64,000 bases of DNA from Micromonospora rubida (GTDB taxonomy: Bacteria > Actinomycetota > Actinomycetes > Mycobacteriales > Micromonosporaceae), in contig NZ_JAAALO010000008.1 in NCBI RefSeq assembly GCF_009908295.1, positions 62,001-126,000 on the forward strand. The letters are read 5' to 3'. Positions 19,403 through 27,548 of the stretch are shown here, one piece after another. Below the pieces are notes generated by a model. It searched no databases and was not told the origin of the DNA. It saw only the letters and a program-made list of their open reading frames with translations. The position numbers were made by a program, and so were the translations under genes. Position 1 is the stretch's first letter. Each line of letters starts with the position of its first letter.

Positions 19403-20236
19403 ATGACCGAGTACCTCTCCGTCGACGGCGGGCGCATCGCCTACGAGGTGACCGGCGAGGGCCCGCTCGTGGTCCTCGCCCACGGGATGGGCGACAGCCG
19501 CGACGCGTACCGTTTCGTTGTCCCGCGCCTGGTCGCCGACGGCTACCGGGTTGCCGCAGCCGACCTGCGCGGCGCCGGCGAGTCCGATACCAGCTTCACC
19601 GGCTACACCCGTACCGATCTCGCGGGCGACCTGGTCGCGCTGATCCGCCACCTCGGTGGGCCGGCCGTCCTGGTCGGCCACTCGATCTCCGGCGGGGCGG
19701 TCACCATCGCCGCAGCCACCGCTCCCGAGCTGGTCAGCGCGATCGTCGAGCTGGCGCCGTTCACCCGCAAGCAGTCGATCGGGCTCGCCGACCTGCGGGT
19801 CCGGCGCTTCCGGCAGGGCATGACCCGGCTGCTCGGCGCCGGCCTGTTCGGCAGCGTCCCGCTGTGGCTCAGCTACCTCGACGTCGCCTATCCCGGTTCG
19901 CGGCCGGCCGACTGGACCGCCCAGCTGGCCCGGATCGAGGCCAAGCTGCGCGAGCCCGGCCGGATGAAGGTGCTCCAGAAGATGGGCGGCTCCACCCCGG
20001 CCGACGCCGGCGCCCACCTCGGCGGGGTGCGCTGCCCGGCGCTGATCGTCGAAGGCACGCTCGACCCGGACTGGGCCGACCCGCAGGCCGAGGGCGAGGC
20101 CATCGTGGCCGCGATGCCCGACGGGCTGGCCACCCTGGCGCTCGTCGAAGGTGCCGGACACTATCCGCACACCCAGTTCCCCGATCAGGTGGTGGCGCTC
20201 ATGCTCCCGTTCCTCGCGGCGGCCGTCCGTGCCTAG
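19403..20236 (+). CDS. Alpha/beta hydrolase
   Basis: A 277-residue cytoplasmic hydrolase. Seen: LVVLAHGMGDSRDAYRF (oxyanion loop HGMG near 29-32), the nucleophile elbow GHSISGG near 93-99 with Ser in the middle, and GAGHYPHTQFPDQV near 252-265 with the catalytic His. This is the standard alpha/beta fold used by esterases, C-C hydrolases and haloperoxidase-like enzymes; the substrate is not evident. A CTGGAGG ribosome site precedes the ATG. It overlaps the TetR gene by eight bases, so they are co-transcribed and probably co-regulated by the upstream operator. Confidence 0.88.
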   Translation: MTEYLSVDGGRIAYEVTGEGPLVVLAHGMGDSRDAYRFVVPRLVADGYRVAAADLRGAGESDTSFTGYTRTDLAGDLVALIRHLGGPAVLVGHSISGGAVTIAAATAPELVSAIVELAPFTRKQSIGLADLRVRRFRQGMTRLLGAGLFGSVPLWLSYLDVAYPGSRPADWTAQLARIEAKLREPGRMKVLQKMGGSTPADAGAHLGGVRCPALIVEGTLDPDWADPQAEGEAIVAAMPDGLATLALVEGAGHYPHTQFPDQVVALMLPFLAAAVRA

Positions 20237-20783
20237 GGCAGGCCTCGACCGGGCCGCCGTGATCGCCGCAGCCGCCGAGGTCGCCGACGAGCGGGGCTTC
20301 GGCCAGCTCACCATGGGCCTGGTCGCCGAGCGGCTCGGCGTCCGCACCCCGTCGCTGTACAAGCACGTGGAGAGCCTCGCCGCGCTGCGCCAGGGTCTCG
20401 CCGCGCTGGCGATGACCGAGCTCGGCGACGCGCTGCGCGACGCCACCCAGGGGTACGCCGGGCGGGATGCGCTGGCCGCGGCCGCCCGGGCCATGCGGTC
20501 CTACCTGACCGAGCACCCGGGCCGGTACGCCGTTACGGTCGGCGCGGTCGTCGACCCGGAACTCGACGCGGCCGGCGCCCGGGTGGTCGAGTCGCTCGCC
20601 GCGGTGCTGCGCGGCTATCGGATCGACCCGGCCGAGCAGACCCACGCGCTGCGGACGCTGCGCAGCACCCTGCACGGGTTCGCCACCCTCCAGACCGCGC
20701 ACGGCTTCCAGTGGAACGCGGACACCGACCAGAGCTTCGAGTGGCTGATCGACTTCCTCGACCGTGGGCTGCGCCGCCCATGA
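20229..20783 (+). CDS. TetR-family transcriptional regulator
   Basis: A 184-residue repressor. The N-terminal helix-turn-helix reads RAAVIAAAAEVADERGF and LVAERLGVRTPSLYKHVESL (residues about 6-45). The rest is a TetR ligand domain with a WHG-like LRTLRSTLHGFATLQ motif near 140-154. I chose the GTG at 20229, which overlaps the hydrolase stop; upstream codons in this frame are the shadow of the hydrolase. Being cotranscribed with the hydrolase behind a double TTAGCTAA operator, it is likely a self-regulating repressor induced by the hydrolase substrate or product. Confidence 0.88.
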   Translation: MPRAGLDRAAVIAAAAEVADERGFGQLTMGLVAERLGVRTPSLYKHVESLAALRQGLAALAMTELGDALRDATQGYAGRDALAAAARAMRSYLTEHPGRYAVTVGAVVDPELDAAGARVVESLAAVLRGYRIDPAEQTHALRTLRSTLHGFATLQTAHGFQWNADTDQSFEWLIDFLDRGLRRP

Positions 20784-20867
20784 TCGAGCTTCCCTCGACA
20801 GGATGCGCCGATGTCACCGACCTGGTGTCGACGCGCGAGCGCGGTGACTTTCGACGGGATCGCCGGC

Positions 20868-23381
20868 CTAGAGCTGACCCACGTCCGTGATCCGGACGAC
20901 GGCGGCGCCCACCTCGTCGGAGGCGGCCAGGTCGATCTCGGCGCTGATGCCCCAGTCGTGGTCCTCGTCCGGGTCGTCGAGGATCTGCCGGACCGTCCAC
21001 CGTTCCCGGCCCTGCTCGATCATCAGCAGCGCCGGGCCGCGGGCGTCCGGGCCGACCCCGATCGAGTCGTACGACTCGAAGTACGGCTCCAGCGCCTCGG
21101 CCCACGCGTCGGCGTCCCAGCCGTCCCCGCCGTCCAGCTCCCCGAGGTCGTACCAGCGGCGCAGGGCCGCCAGCTCGACCCGGCGGAACAGCGCGTTGCG
21201 CACCAGCACCCGGAACGCCCGGGTGTTGCGGGTGACGGCCGGCGGCCGGTCGTCGAGATTCGCGTACGCCTCGGCGGCCTCGGCCACGTCGGACGGGTTC
21301 TTCAGCCGCTCCCACTCGTCGATGAGGCTGGAGTCGACCTGGCGGACCAGCTCGCCCAGCCACTCGATGAGGTCGACCAGCTCCTCGGTCTTGGCGTCCT
21401 CGGGGACGGTCTGGCGCAGCGTCTTGTACGCGTCGGCGAGGTACCGCAGGACGAGGCCCTCGGAGCGGGTGAGGGAGTAGAACTGCACGTAATCGGTGAA
21501 GGTCATCGCCCGCTCGTACATGTCGCGGACGACCGACTTGGGGGAGAGCTGGTGGTCGGCGACCCAGGGGTGCCCCTGCCGGTACATCTCGTACGCGGCC
21601 TCCAGCAGCTCCGCGAGGGGCTTCGGGTGGGTCACCTCGTCGAGCAGTTCGAGGCGGGCCTCGTACTCGATGCCCTCGGCCTTCATCGCGGCGACCGCCT
21701 CGCCGCGGGCCTTGAACTGCTGCGCGGAGAGGATCTGCCGGGGGTCGTCGAGGATCGACTCGATCACCGAGAGCACGTCGAGGGCGTACGACGGGGACTC
21801 GGCGTCCAGCAGCTCGATGGTGGCCAGGGCGAGCGGCGACAGCGGCTGGTTGAGCGCGAAGTCGAGCTGGAGGTCGACGGTGAGCCGCACCCGGCGGCCG
21901 GTCTCGTCCGGCTCGGGCAGCTCCTCGACCACCCCGCCGGCCCGCAGCGCCCGGTAGATGGCGATGGCGCGGCGGATGTGCCGGCGCTGGGCGGCCCGCT
22001 CCTCGTGGTTGTCGGTGAGCAGGTGGCGCATCGCGGCGAACGCGTCGCCGGGGCGGCCGATGACGTTGAGCAGCATCGAGTGGCTGACCTGGAAGCTGGA
22101 GGTCAGCGGCTCCGGCTCGGCGTCGACGAGGCGGTCGAAGGTGGGCCGGCCCCAGCCGATCGAGCCCTCCGGCGGCTTCTTGCGGACCACCTTGCGCCGC
22201 TTCTTCGGGTCGTCGCCGGCCTTGGCGAGGGCCTTCTCGTTGTCGATGACGTGCTCGGGGGCCTGCACGACGACCCGGCCGATGGTGTCGAAGCCGGCCC
22301 GGCCGGCCCGGCCGGCGATCTGGTGGAACTCGCGGTTCTTGAGCAGCCGGGTGCGGACGCCGTCGTACTTGCTCAGGCCGGTGAACAGCACGGTGCGGAT
22401 GGGCACGTTGATGCCGACGCCGAGGGTGTCGGTGCCGCAGATGACCTTGAGCAGCCCGGCCTGGGCCAGGGTCTCGACGAGCCGGCGGTACTTCGGCAGC
22501 ATGCCGGCGTGGTGCACGCCGATGCCGTGCCGGACCAGCCGGGACAGGGTCTTGCCGAAGCCGGAGGTGAACCGGAACCGGCCGATCGCCTCGGCGATCA
22601 TGTCCTTCTCGGCGCGGGTGGCGACGTTGACGCTCATCAGCGCCTGGGCGCGCTCCAGCGCGGCGGCCTGGGTGAAGTGCACGACGTACACCGGGGCCTG
22701 CTTGGTCTCCAGCAGCTCCTCGAGGGTCTCGTGCAACGGCGTCATCGCGTACGAGAAGATGAGCGGGACCGGCCGCTCGGCCGAGCGCACGACGGCGGTC
22801 GGCCGGCCGGTGCGCCGGGTGAGATCGTCGACGAAGCGGGTGGTGTCGCCGAGGGTGGCCGACATCAGCACGAACTGCGCCTGGGGCAGCTCGACGATCG
22901 GCACCTGCCAGGCCCAGCCCCGGTCGGGCTCGGCGTAGAAGTGGAACTCGTCCATGATCACCTGGCCGACGTCGGCCCGCGTCCCCTCGCGCAGCGCGAG
23001 GTTGGCCAGGATCTCGGCCGTGCAGCAGATGATCGGGGCGTCGGCGTTCACGCTGGCGTCGCCGGTGAGCATGCCGACGTTGTCGGCGCCGAAGACCTCG
23101 CAGAGGGCGAAGAACTTCTCCGACACCAGGGCCTTGATCGGGGCGGTGTAGAAGGTCGTGCGGCTGTCGGCCAGGGCGGCGAAGTGCGCGGCGATCGCCA
23201 CCAGGCTCTTGCCCGAGCCGGTCGGCGTATTCATGATCACGTTCGCGCCGGAGACGATCTCGATGACCGCCTCCTCCTGGTGGGAGTAGAGGTCGAGGCC
23301 GCGCTCCTTCGCCCAACTGGCGAACGCGTCGAAGAGGGCGTCGGGGTCGGCGGTTGTCGGCAGCGCGGCGGTGAGCGTCAT
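20868..23381 (-). CDS. DUF3516 DEAD/DEAH-box (Ski2-like) RNA helicase
   Basis: An 837-residue superfamily 2 helicase of the actinobacterial DUF3516 type. Walker A TPTGSGKS is at about 52-59; the Walker B box is DEFH (144-147), an unusual variant of DEAD/DEAH. The second RecA domain has VGINVPIRTVLFTGLSKYDG and the QIAGRAGRAGFDT motif VI near 360, as in Ski2/Mtr4 proteins. The C-terminal 350 residues are the DUF3516 part, largely helical. It is probably an RNA unwinding factor in RNA turnover, but no partner is nearby. The 5' end is 62 bases from the palindrome at 23444. Confidence 0.92.
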   Translation of the reverse strand: MTLTAALPTTADPDALFDAFASWAKERGLDLYSHQEEAVIEIVSGANVIMNTPTGSGKSLVAIAAHFAALADSRTTFYTAPIKALVSEKFFALCEVFGADNVGMLTGDASVNADAPIICCTAEILANLALREGTRADVGQVIMDEFHFYAEPDRGWAWQVPIVELPQAQFVLMSATLGDTTRFVDDLTRRTGRPTAVVRSAERPVPLIFSYAMTPLHETLEELLETKQAPVYVVHFTQAAALERAQALMSVNVATRAEKDMIAEAIGRFRFTSGFGKTLSRLVRHGIGVHHAGMLPKYRRLVETLAQAGLLKVICGTDTLGVGINVPIRTVLFTGLSKYDGVRTRLLKNREFHQIAGRAGRAGFDTIGRVVVQAPEHVIDNEKALAKAGDDPKKRRKVVRKKPPEGSIGWGRPTFDRLVDAEPEPLTSSFQVSHSMLLNVIGRPGDAFAAMRHLLTDNHEERAAQRRHIRRAIAIYRALRAGGVVEELPEPDETGRRVRLTVDLQLDFALNQPLSPLALATIELLDAESPSYALDVLSVIESILDDPRQILSAQQFKARGEAVAAMKAEGIEYEARLELLDEVTHPKPLAELLEAAYEMYRQGHPWVADHQLSPKSVVRDMYERAMTFTDYVQFYSLTRSEGLVLRYLADAYKTLRQTVPEDAKTEELVDLIEWLGELVRQVDSSLIDEWERLKNPSDVAEAAEAYANLDDRPPAVTRNTRAFRVLVRNALFRRVELAALRRWYDLGELDGGDGWDADAWAEALEPYFESYDSIGVGPDARGPALLMIEQGRERWTVRQILDDPDEDHDWGISAEIDLAASDEVGAAVVRITDVGQL

Positions 23382-23443
23382 AACCCGTCCATCGTGCCTG
23401 CCGCAGGCCCTCCCGCGCCAACCGGCCCGGCCGCCCTGGGTGA

Positions 23444-23492
23444 AAGGAAGGGCACCTTATTAACGCATTGCGTTAATAAGGTGCCCTTCCTT
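23444..23492. repeat. 49-base near-perfect palindrome covering the trmB stop codon
   Basis: Bases 23444-23467 and 23469-23492 are perfect 24-base inverted repeats around a single base; the centre is TAACGCATTGCGTTA and the outer stem contains GAAGGGCACC. It lies between two leftward genes, trmB and the DUF3516 helicase. The trmB reading frame enters it, so the last codons and the TAA (23460-23462) belong to the palindrome. It resembles a terminator hairpin or a mobile palindromic unit. Confidence 0.85.
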
Positions 23493-24200
23493 CACGTGGA
23501 TGAGGTCGAAGATCGGGCGGCCGGCGGTCAGCGCCCGGCGCTCGAACTTGGTGACCGGCCGGTGCGCGGGGCGCGGCGCGTACCCGCCGTGCACGTCGAG
23601 CAGCCCCGGGTCGGCGGTCAGCGTCCCGCGCATCGACTCGGCGTACTCGGCCCAGTCCGTGGCGCAGTGCAGCGTCCCGCCGACTGCCAGCCGGGAGCGC
23701 AGCAGCGCCACGTGCGCCGGCGCGATGATCCGCCGCTTGTGGTGCCGCGACTTCGGCCACGGGTCGGGGAAGAAGACGTGCACGGCGTCCAGCGACCCCT
23801 CCGGCAGCGCCTCGACCAGTTCCAGGGCGTCGCCCTGGCCGATCCGGACGTTGCCCAGGCCACGGCGCTCCACCAGGCCCAGCAGGTTGGCGATTCCGGG
23901 CGTGTGCACCTCTACGGCCAGATAGTCTCGGTTCGGGTCGGCGGCGGCCATCTCGGCCGTGGCGTCCCCCATCCCGGAGCCGATCTCCAGCACCGCGGGG
24001 GCCCGGCGGCCGAAGAGCGCCGCCAGGTCGACGGGGGCGGCGAGGTCGTCGGTGATCGTCAGGCCGTACGCGGACCAGAGCCGGTCCAGGTCGTCGACCT
24101 GACGCTCGCTCATCCGGCCGCGCCGGGGGTGGAAGGTGCGGATCCGGGCCGGGTGCGGCGCCGGCACGGTCGCGGCGGGGTTCGGGTCGATGGAGGTCAC
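23460..24200 (-). CDS. trmB: tRNA (guanine-N7)-methyltransferase TrmB
   Basis: Methylates G46 in the variable loop of tRNA using S-adenosylmethionine. 246 residues from a GTG at 24200. RTFHPRRGRMS near 21-31 is the conserved N-terminal motif; the SAM site is VLEIGSGMGDATAEMA near 71-86 and VHVFFPDPWPKSRHHKRR near 141-158 is the catalytic and tRNA-binding loop. The C-terminus ends FDLIHVKEGHLINAMR, of which roughly the last ten residues are encoded by the palindrome at 23444-23492, replacing whatever tail the gene had before. Confidence 0.95.
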   Translation of the reverse strand: MTSIDPNPAATVPAPHPARIRTFHPRRGRMSERQVDDLDRLWSAYGLTITDDLAAPVDLAALFGRRAPAVLEIGSGMGDATAEMAAADPNRDYLAVEVHTPGIANLLGLVERRGLGNVRIGQGDALELVEALPEGSLDAVHVFFPDPWPKSRHHKRRIIAPAHVALLRSRLAVGGTLHCATDWAEYAESMRGTLTADPGLLDVHGGYAPRPAHRPVTKFERRALTAGRPIFDLIHVKEGHLINAMR

Positions 24201-24329
24201 AGCGACCCGAGCGTACGCGACGGCCGCGCCGGATCGGATGTGAGATGCGACCGGGGATGACGTGATTCATCCCGTACGGCAGGCCGGGCGGCCGCTGCCC
24301 GGGGGAGCGCTACCGCGCCGGGAGGGGTC

Positions 24330-25118
24330 ATGGGGTCAGCCGCACGCCTCGGCACCGCGCTGGCGGTCGCCGTGGCCGCGCTCGCCGGCCCGCTCGCCGG
24401 GGTCGCCGCTGCCGCCGGTGCGCCCGCGCTCGTGCCCGCCCCCGTGCCGTCGGGTCCCGTGCCGTCGGGTCCCGAGCTGTCGAACCCGGTGCCTTTGGAT
24501 CCCTGGCCGCTGGAGCCCGAGCGGCCGGCCCCCGTGCCGCTGGACCCCGAGCCGTTGGACCCGCAGTCGGTGGACCCGCAGCCGCTTGCCGGTGCCCCGG
24601 GCGCTGAACAGCCCGGCGGCGGTCCGTCGTCCGGCTGGCGGGTCTTCGTCGAGGTCAGCCCCGGCACGGTGCAGCCCGGCTACCTCGTCGGCATCCGGGC
24701 CAGCTGCCGCGACAACTCGGTGCCGGCCATCGTAGTCTCCGACGCCTTCGGTCGGGTCGCCGTGCGACCGTACGAGGGGCTGCTCATCGCGTCCCCGATG
24801 GTCCGCGAGCGGGTCTGGCCGGGCAACTACCCGGTGAAGCTGGAGTGTCGGGACGGGGAGACCGCGGCCACGATGCTCCAGGTGGTGAAGAAGGTGCCCT
24901 CGCCCTCGCCCACCCGCAAGCCGACGCACCAGCCGGCCCCGCACCAGCCGCGCCCCACGATCCAGCATCCGAGCCGGGGACCGAACACCGGCTTCGGCGG
25001 TACGGCCGGGAGCGGCACCGACGGGCTGCTGCTCCCCGGGGGCGTGGCCCTGGCCGTGGCCGGGGTGACGATCGGCCTGGCCACGCGTCGCCGGCCCCGA
25101 GCCGGGTCCCGCCGCTGA
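24330..25118 (+). CDS. Secreted, wall-linked proline-rich protein with C-terminal membrane segment
   Basis: A 262-residue surface protein. Residues 1-30 are a signal peptide (LGTALAVAVAALAGPLAGVAAA). It is followed by a Pro-rich region of short repeats (PVPSGP, PLDPEPLDP) to about 90 and a small folded domain around 95-185 with two cysteines (ASCRDNSV and LECRDGET) that could form a disulfide. A Pro/His/Lys-rich linker leads to a C-terminal helix GGVALAVAGVTIGLA ending in RRRPRAGSRR. That tail resembles a sorting signal without a clear LPXTG. The sortase gene begins eight bases later, so it may be the sortase substrate; this is inference. Confidence 0.75.
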   Translation: MGSAARLGTALAVAVAALAGPLAGVAAAAGAPALVPAPVPSGPVPSGPELSNPVPLDPWPLEPERPAPVPLDPEPLDPQSVDPQPLAGAPGAEQPGGGPSSGWRVFVEVSPGTVQPGYLVGIRASCRDNSVPAIVVSDAFGRVAVRPYEGLLIASPMVRERVWPGNYPVKLECRDGETAATMLQVVKKVPSPSPTRKPTHQPAPHQPRPTIQHPSRGPNTGFGGTAGSGTDGLLLPGGVALAVAGVTIGLATRRRPRAGSRR

Positions 25119-25126
25119 GGCCGGCT

Positions 25127-25843
25127 GTGACGTCCGCGCGCCCGATCCCGTCGCCGGTGGCGTCCGCGCACGCCATCCCGTCGGCCGTGACGTCCGCGCG
25201 GGTGACCCCGTCGGCCGGTCCGGGTCGGCGGTCCTGGTCGGTACCGGTGGCCGTGGTCATGGTGCTGGTCGGGGTCTTCGTCACCGGCGCGGGGCTGGGC
25301 CGCACGGGCGGGCCGCTCGAGTGGGTCGCCGGGACCGCCGACCGGCCGACCTCGCAGGTTGCCGACGGGTCGGGGCTGGCGGCCAGTCGCCCCGTCCGGC
25401 TGCGCGCGCCGGCGATCGGGGTGGCCGCGTCGGTGGAGCCGGTCGGGGAGGCCGCCGACGGGTCGATCGACGTGCCACCGCTGGAGCGGGCGGACGAGAC
25501 CGGGTGGTACGACCGTGGTCCGACGCCGGGAGAGTCGGGCCGGGCCGTGATCGTCGGGCACGTGGACACGAAGAACGGCCCGGCGGTCTTCTACGAGTTG
25601 GGGAAACTGAAGGTCGGCGACCGGATCGAGGTGACCCGGGACGACCGCACGGTGGTGGTCTTCGCGGTGGACGCGGTCGAGCACTTCGGTAAGGACGAGT
25701 TGCCCGCCGACCGGGTGTATGGCGACAACGGCCCGCCGGAGCTGCGGTTGATCACCTGCGGCGGCGCGTGGGTGGGCGGCCGGACGGGTTACGCCGACAA
25801 CGTGATCGCGTTCGCCTCGTTGGTCGACACTCGCCGCCCCTGA
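25127..25843 (+). CDS. Class F sortase
   Basis: Transpeptidase-type sortase of 238 residues. The catalytic triad is visible: His145 in IVGHVDTK, Cys211 in RLITCGG and Arg219 in VGGRTGY. One membrane helix (about 39-57) anchors it. I took the GTG at 25127. With that start, residues 1-30 are three decapeptide repeats (VTSARPIPSP, VASAHAIPSA, VTSARVTPSA) encoded by three 30-base DNA repeats, 25127-25216. Other GTGs inside the repeat could be the real start. It follows the proline-rich surface protein at eight bases. Confidence 0.88.
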   Translation: MTSARPIPSPVASAHAIPSAVTSARVTPSAGPGRRSWSVPVAVVMVLVGVFVTGAGLGRTGGPLEWVAGTADRPTSQVADGSGLAASRPVRLRAPAIGVAASVEPVGEAADGSIDVPPLERADETGWYDRGPTPGESGRAVIVGHVDTKNGPAVFYELGKLKVGDRIEVTRDDRTVVVFAVDAVEHFGKDELPADRVYGDNGPPELRLITCGGAWVGGRTGYADNVIAFASLVDTRRP

Positions 25844-26237
25844 CGGGGTGGCGGGGCGGCCTGGCAGCAGGCACCGGCGTCGGTGGCAACGAGGGGCGCA
25901 GGGCAGGCGCATCGCGTCCTGGCCGTCCCCTTTGCCCCTCTGGGTGATCCTCGGCGCAGGAGGTGTCGCCGATTGGTGGGGTTCCCACGCCACCTTTGTG
26001 TCGGCCGTGTGACGCAAAGAGGGATATTGACCCCTCCCTTTTTGGATTGGGCGTCGACCATTCTTCGCGTCCCTTTCGTGACGGCTCGTGCGCGCTCCGT
26101 GTTTTCGGTGCTCAGCAGTTCCAGAGTTCGGGATGCCCAAACGGGAGTTTGCCGGTCGTCAACGCTCATGTAACACTGCTCGGGCGTATCGAAATATCGT
26201 TATGCCCCGTATGGCTTGATGGTGGGGAAGGAAAAAA
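25844..26237. other. Intergenic region of lower GC upstream of the ricin-like gene
   Basis: No gene is supported. Composition shifts from the surrounding high GC to a more mixed sequence with runs such as CCCTTTTTGG near 26036 and ATCGAAATATCG near 26189. It should contain the promoter of the secreted protein at 26238, whose start is preceded by a purine-rich GGGGAAGGAAAAAA. Short open frames on both strands here have no family-like features. Confidence 0.6.
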
Positions 26238-26723
26238 GTGAGGGTTGGAAGAATCAAACGAGTCATTGCCCGGTTGGCAGTGGTAATCGTGGCGATCGGT
26301 GCCCCGGCGATGGTCGTGGCGACGCCCGCCCAGGCGCAGTATGTTTCGGTCACCGCCTGGGGGCGGCTGTTTGTTGATGCGTTCGCACAGTCCATGGCCG
26401 TGTCAAGCACTTCCGGTAAAGTTTACATGAACAACGAATCGCAACAGTGGTTCATTAAGGACAACGCGCCCAACGGGCATACTATTCTGCACGCCCGGGG
26501 CTGCCTGGACAGCAACGCCGCCGGCGCTGTCTACATCTTGGGTTGCAACAACGGCGATTATCAACGGTGGCACTTCAATTTGTTGTCGAGCGACTCCACT
26601 GGAAGGCGCTACGAGATCGTGAACAAGGCGACCGGCCTTTGCCTGTCCGCATTGTCCGTGGGATTGGTAAGTACCTATTCGTGCGGCCGTAGTTCCTACG
26701 AGGTGTGGAAAATCCGTAGCTGA
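26238..26723 (+). CDS. Secreted ricin-B-like (beta-trefoil) protein, copy 1
   Basis: A 161-residue exported protein. A signal peptide MRVGRIKRVIARLAVVIVAI...ATPAQAQ ends near residue 34. The mature part carries QxW-type beta-trefoil repeats: CLDSNAAGAVYILGCNNGDY then QRWHFN near 90-118, and IVNKATGLCLSALS with EVWKI near 132-160. A first repeat is degenerate (QQWFIKDNAPNGHTI). Ricin-B folds bind sugars, but only part of the sugar-pocket pattern is visible, so binding is uncertain. It starts at a GTG behind a purine-rich ribosome site and is followed by a hairpin. A paralogue lies 825 bases downstream. Confidence 0.8.
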   Translation: MRVGRIKRVIARLAVVIVAIGAPAMVVATPAQAQYVSVTAWGRLFVDAFAQSMAVSSTSGKVYMNNESQQWFIKDNAPNGHTILHARGCLDSNAAGAVYILGCNNGDYQRWHFNLLSSDSTGRRYEIVNKATGLCLSALSVGLVSTYSCGRSSYEVWKIRS

Positions 26724-26745
26724 TCTGGAGTCCTCGATAGATGTC

Positions 26746-26786
26746 GGTTACGCGCCTGGTGCTCGCGAGGTGCTAGGCGCGTAACC
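26746..26786 (+). terminator. Hairpin after ricin-like copy 1
   Basis: GGTTACGCGCCTGGTGC (26746-26762) pairs with GTGCTAGGCGCGTAACC (26770-26786), 12 continuous pairs plus further pairs with G-T wobble. It begins 22 bases after the stop of the secreted protein. No T-run follows. The same place after copy 2 holds a related sequence. Confidence 0.65.
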
Positions 26787-27548
26787 GCGATGAAAGCCGC
26801 TGTGTGGCCCGCGCCGACTCGCCACCGGGTCAGGGTCGGGAGCGGCAGCTGCGCGACCACGAAACCGATTGGGAGGCATTCCCCGTGTCACTCCTGTTCG
26901 GAGTGTTCATATTTCGGGACGTCCATAGCGAAAGTTTGCCACTCATCAGCATCTGTGCAAGACCGAACCTGGCGGCGTGGAAGGTGCGCCGCGGTGCGGT
27001 CAAGCGACGCCGTCAGCGCCTCACGCCGCGTCCCTTTGCTGAAGCCGGCAGTGGCGTCCGCACGCGTAATCCGGGTGCGGCTTGAACGGCGTTCACCACT
27101 GTTCCGGGCCCCTTGTCAACGAAGGCCCTCGCCTCCGCGATGGTTGGCGCGTCCCTGATGCCGTGGATGCGGGCGGCGGTGGATGGTCTACCTGTTGGTC
27201 GCGCAAATCTTTCCGTCATGACGGCGTCGAGTCGTTGTCCTGTGCCGCAAAGTGTCGGCAGGCCTTGCCCGCGCCGCCCCCTACCTCACACATCGGATGC
27301 CGCTGCCTGCCCGAATCTTGTTGGGATCACGTCAGTGGGCGACGTGCGCGTCGACTGACAGGGTTGTCGACGTCCCCTATTTGGGTGACGGCCGCTGTCC
27401 CTGGCGGGCTTTCTGCCTTACCAATTGACGGCATGCTGTGTCGCTTGTATGCGGGGTGCTATGGGAGGACTTGTGCACTCTTGACGGGCATGCGAAGCTC
27501 TGCCCGTAACGTGGCTGTCTCGCCCGCTTACAAGAACAAGGAGAAGTT
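26787..27548. other. Spacer between the two ricin-like genes, no supported gene
   Basis: About 760 bases with only short overlapping open frames (the longest at 27082-27552 forward and 27013-27219 reverse), lacking ribosome sites, recognisable domains or consistent codon bias. I see no transposase motif and no third copy of the ricin-like gene. The promoter of copy 2 should lie in the last 150 bases; CAAGAACAAGGAGAAGTT just ahead of the GTG contains its ribosome site. Decayed genes are possible but cannot be shown. Confidence 0.5.

Noticed and set aside
20811..24260. A 1149-codon open frame on the forward strand
   Set aside because: It is the antisense shadow of the DUF3516 helicase and trmB; its translation is low-complexity Val/Asp/Gly-rich with no domain, while the opposite strand carries clear motifs.
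26787..27548. Possible gene or transposase remnant between the ricin-like paralogues
   Set aside because: Short frames lack ribosome sites and recognisable motifs; no inverted terminal repeats or DDE/HTH pattern seen.
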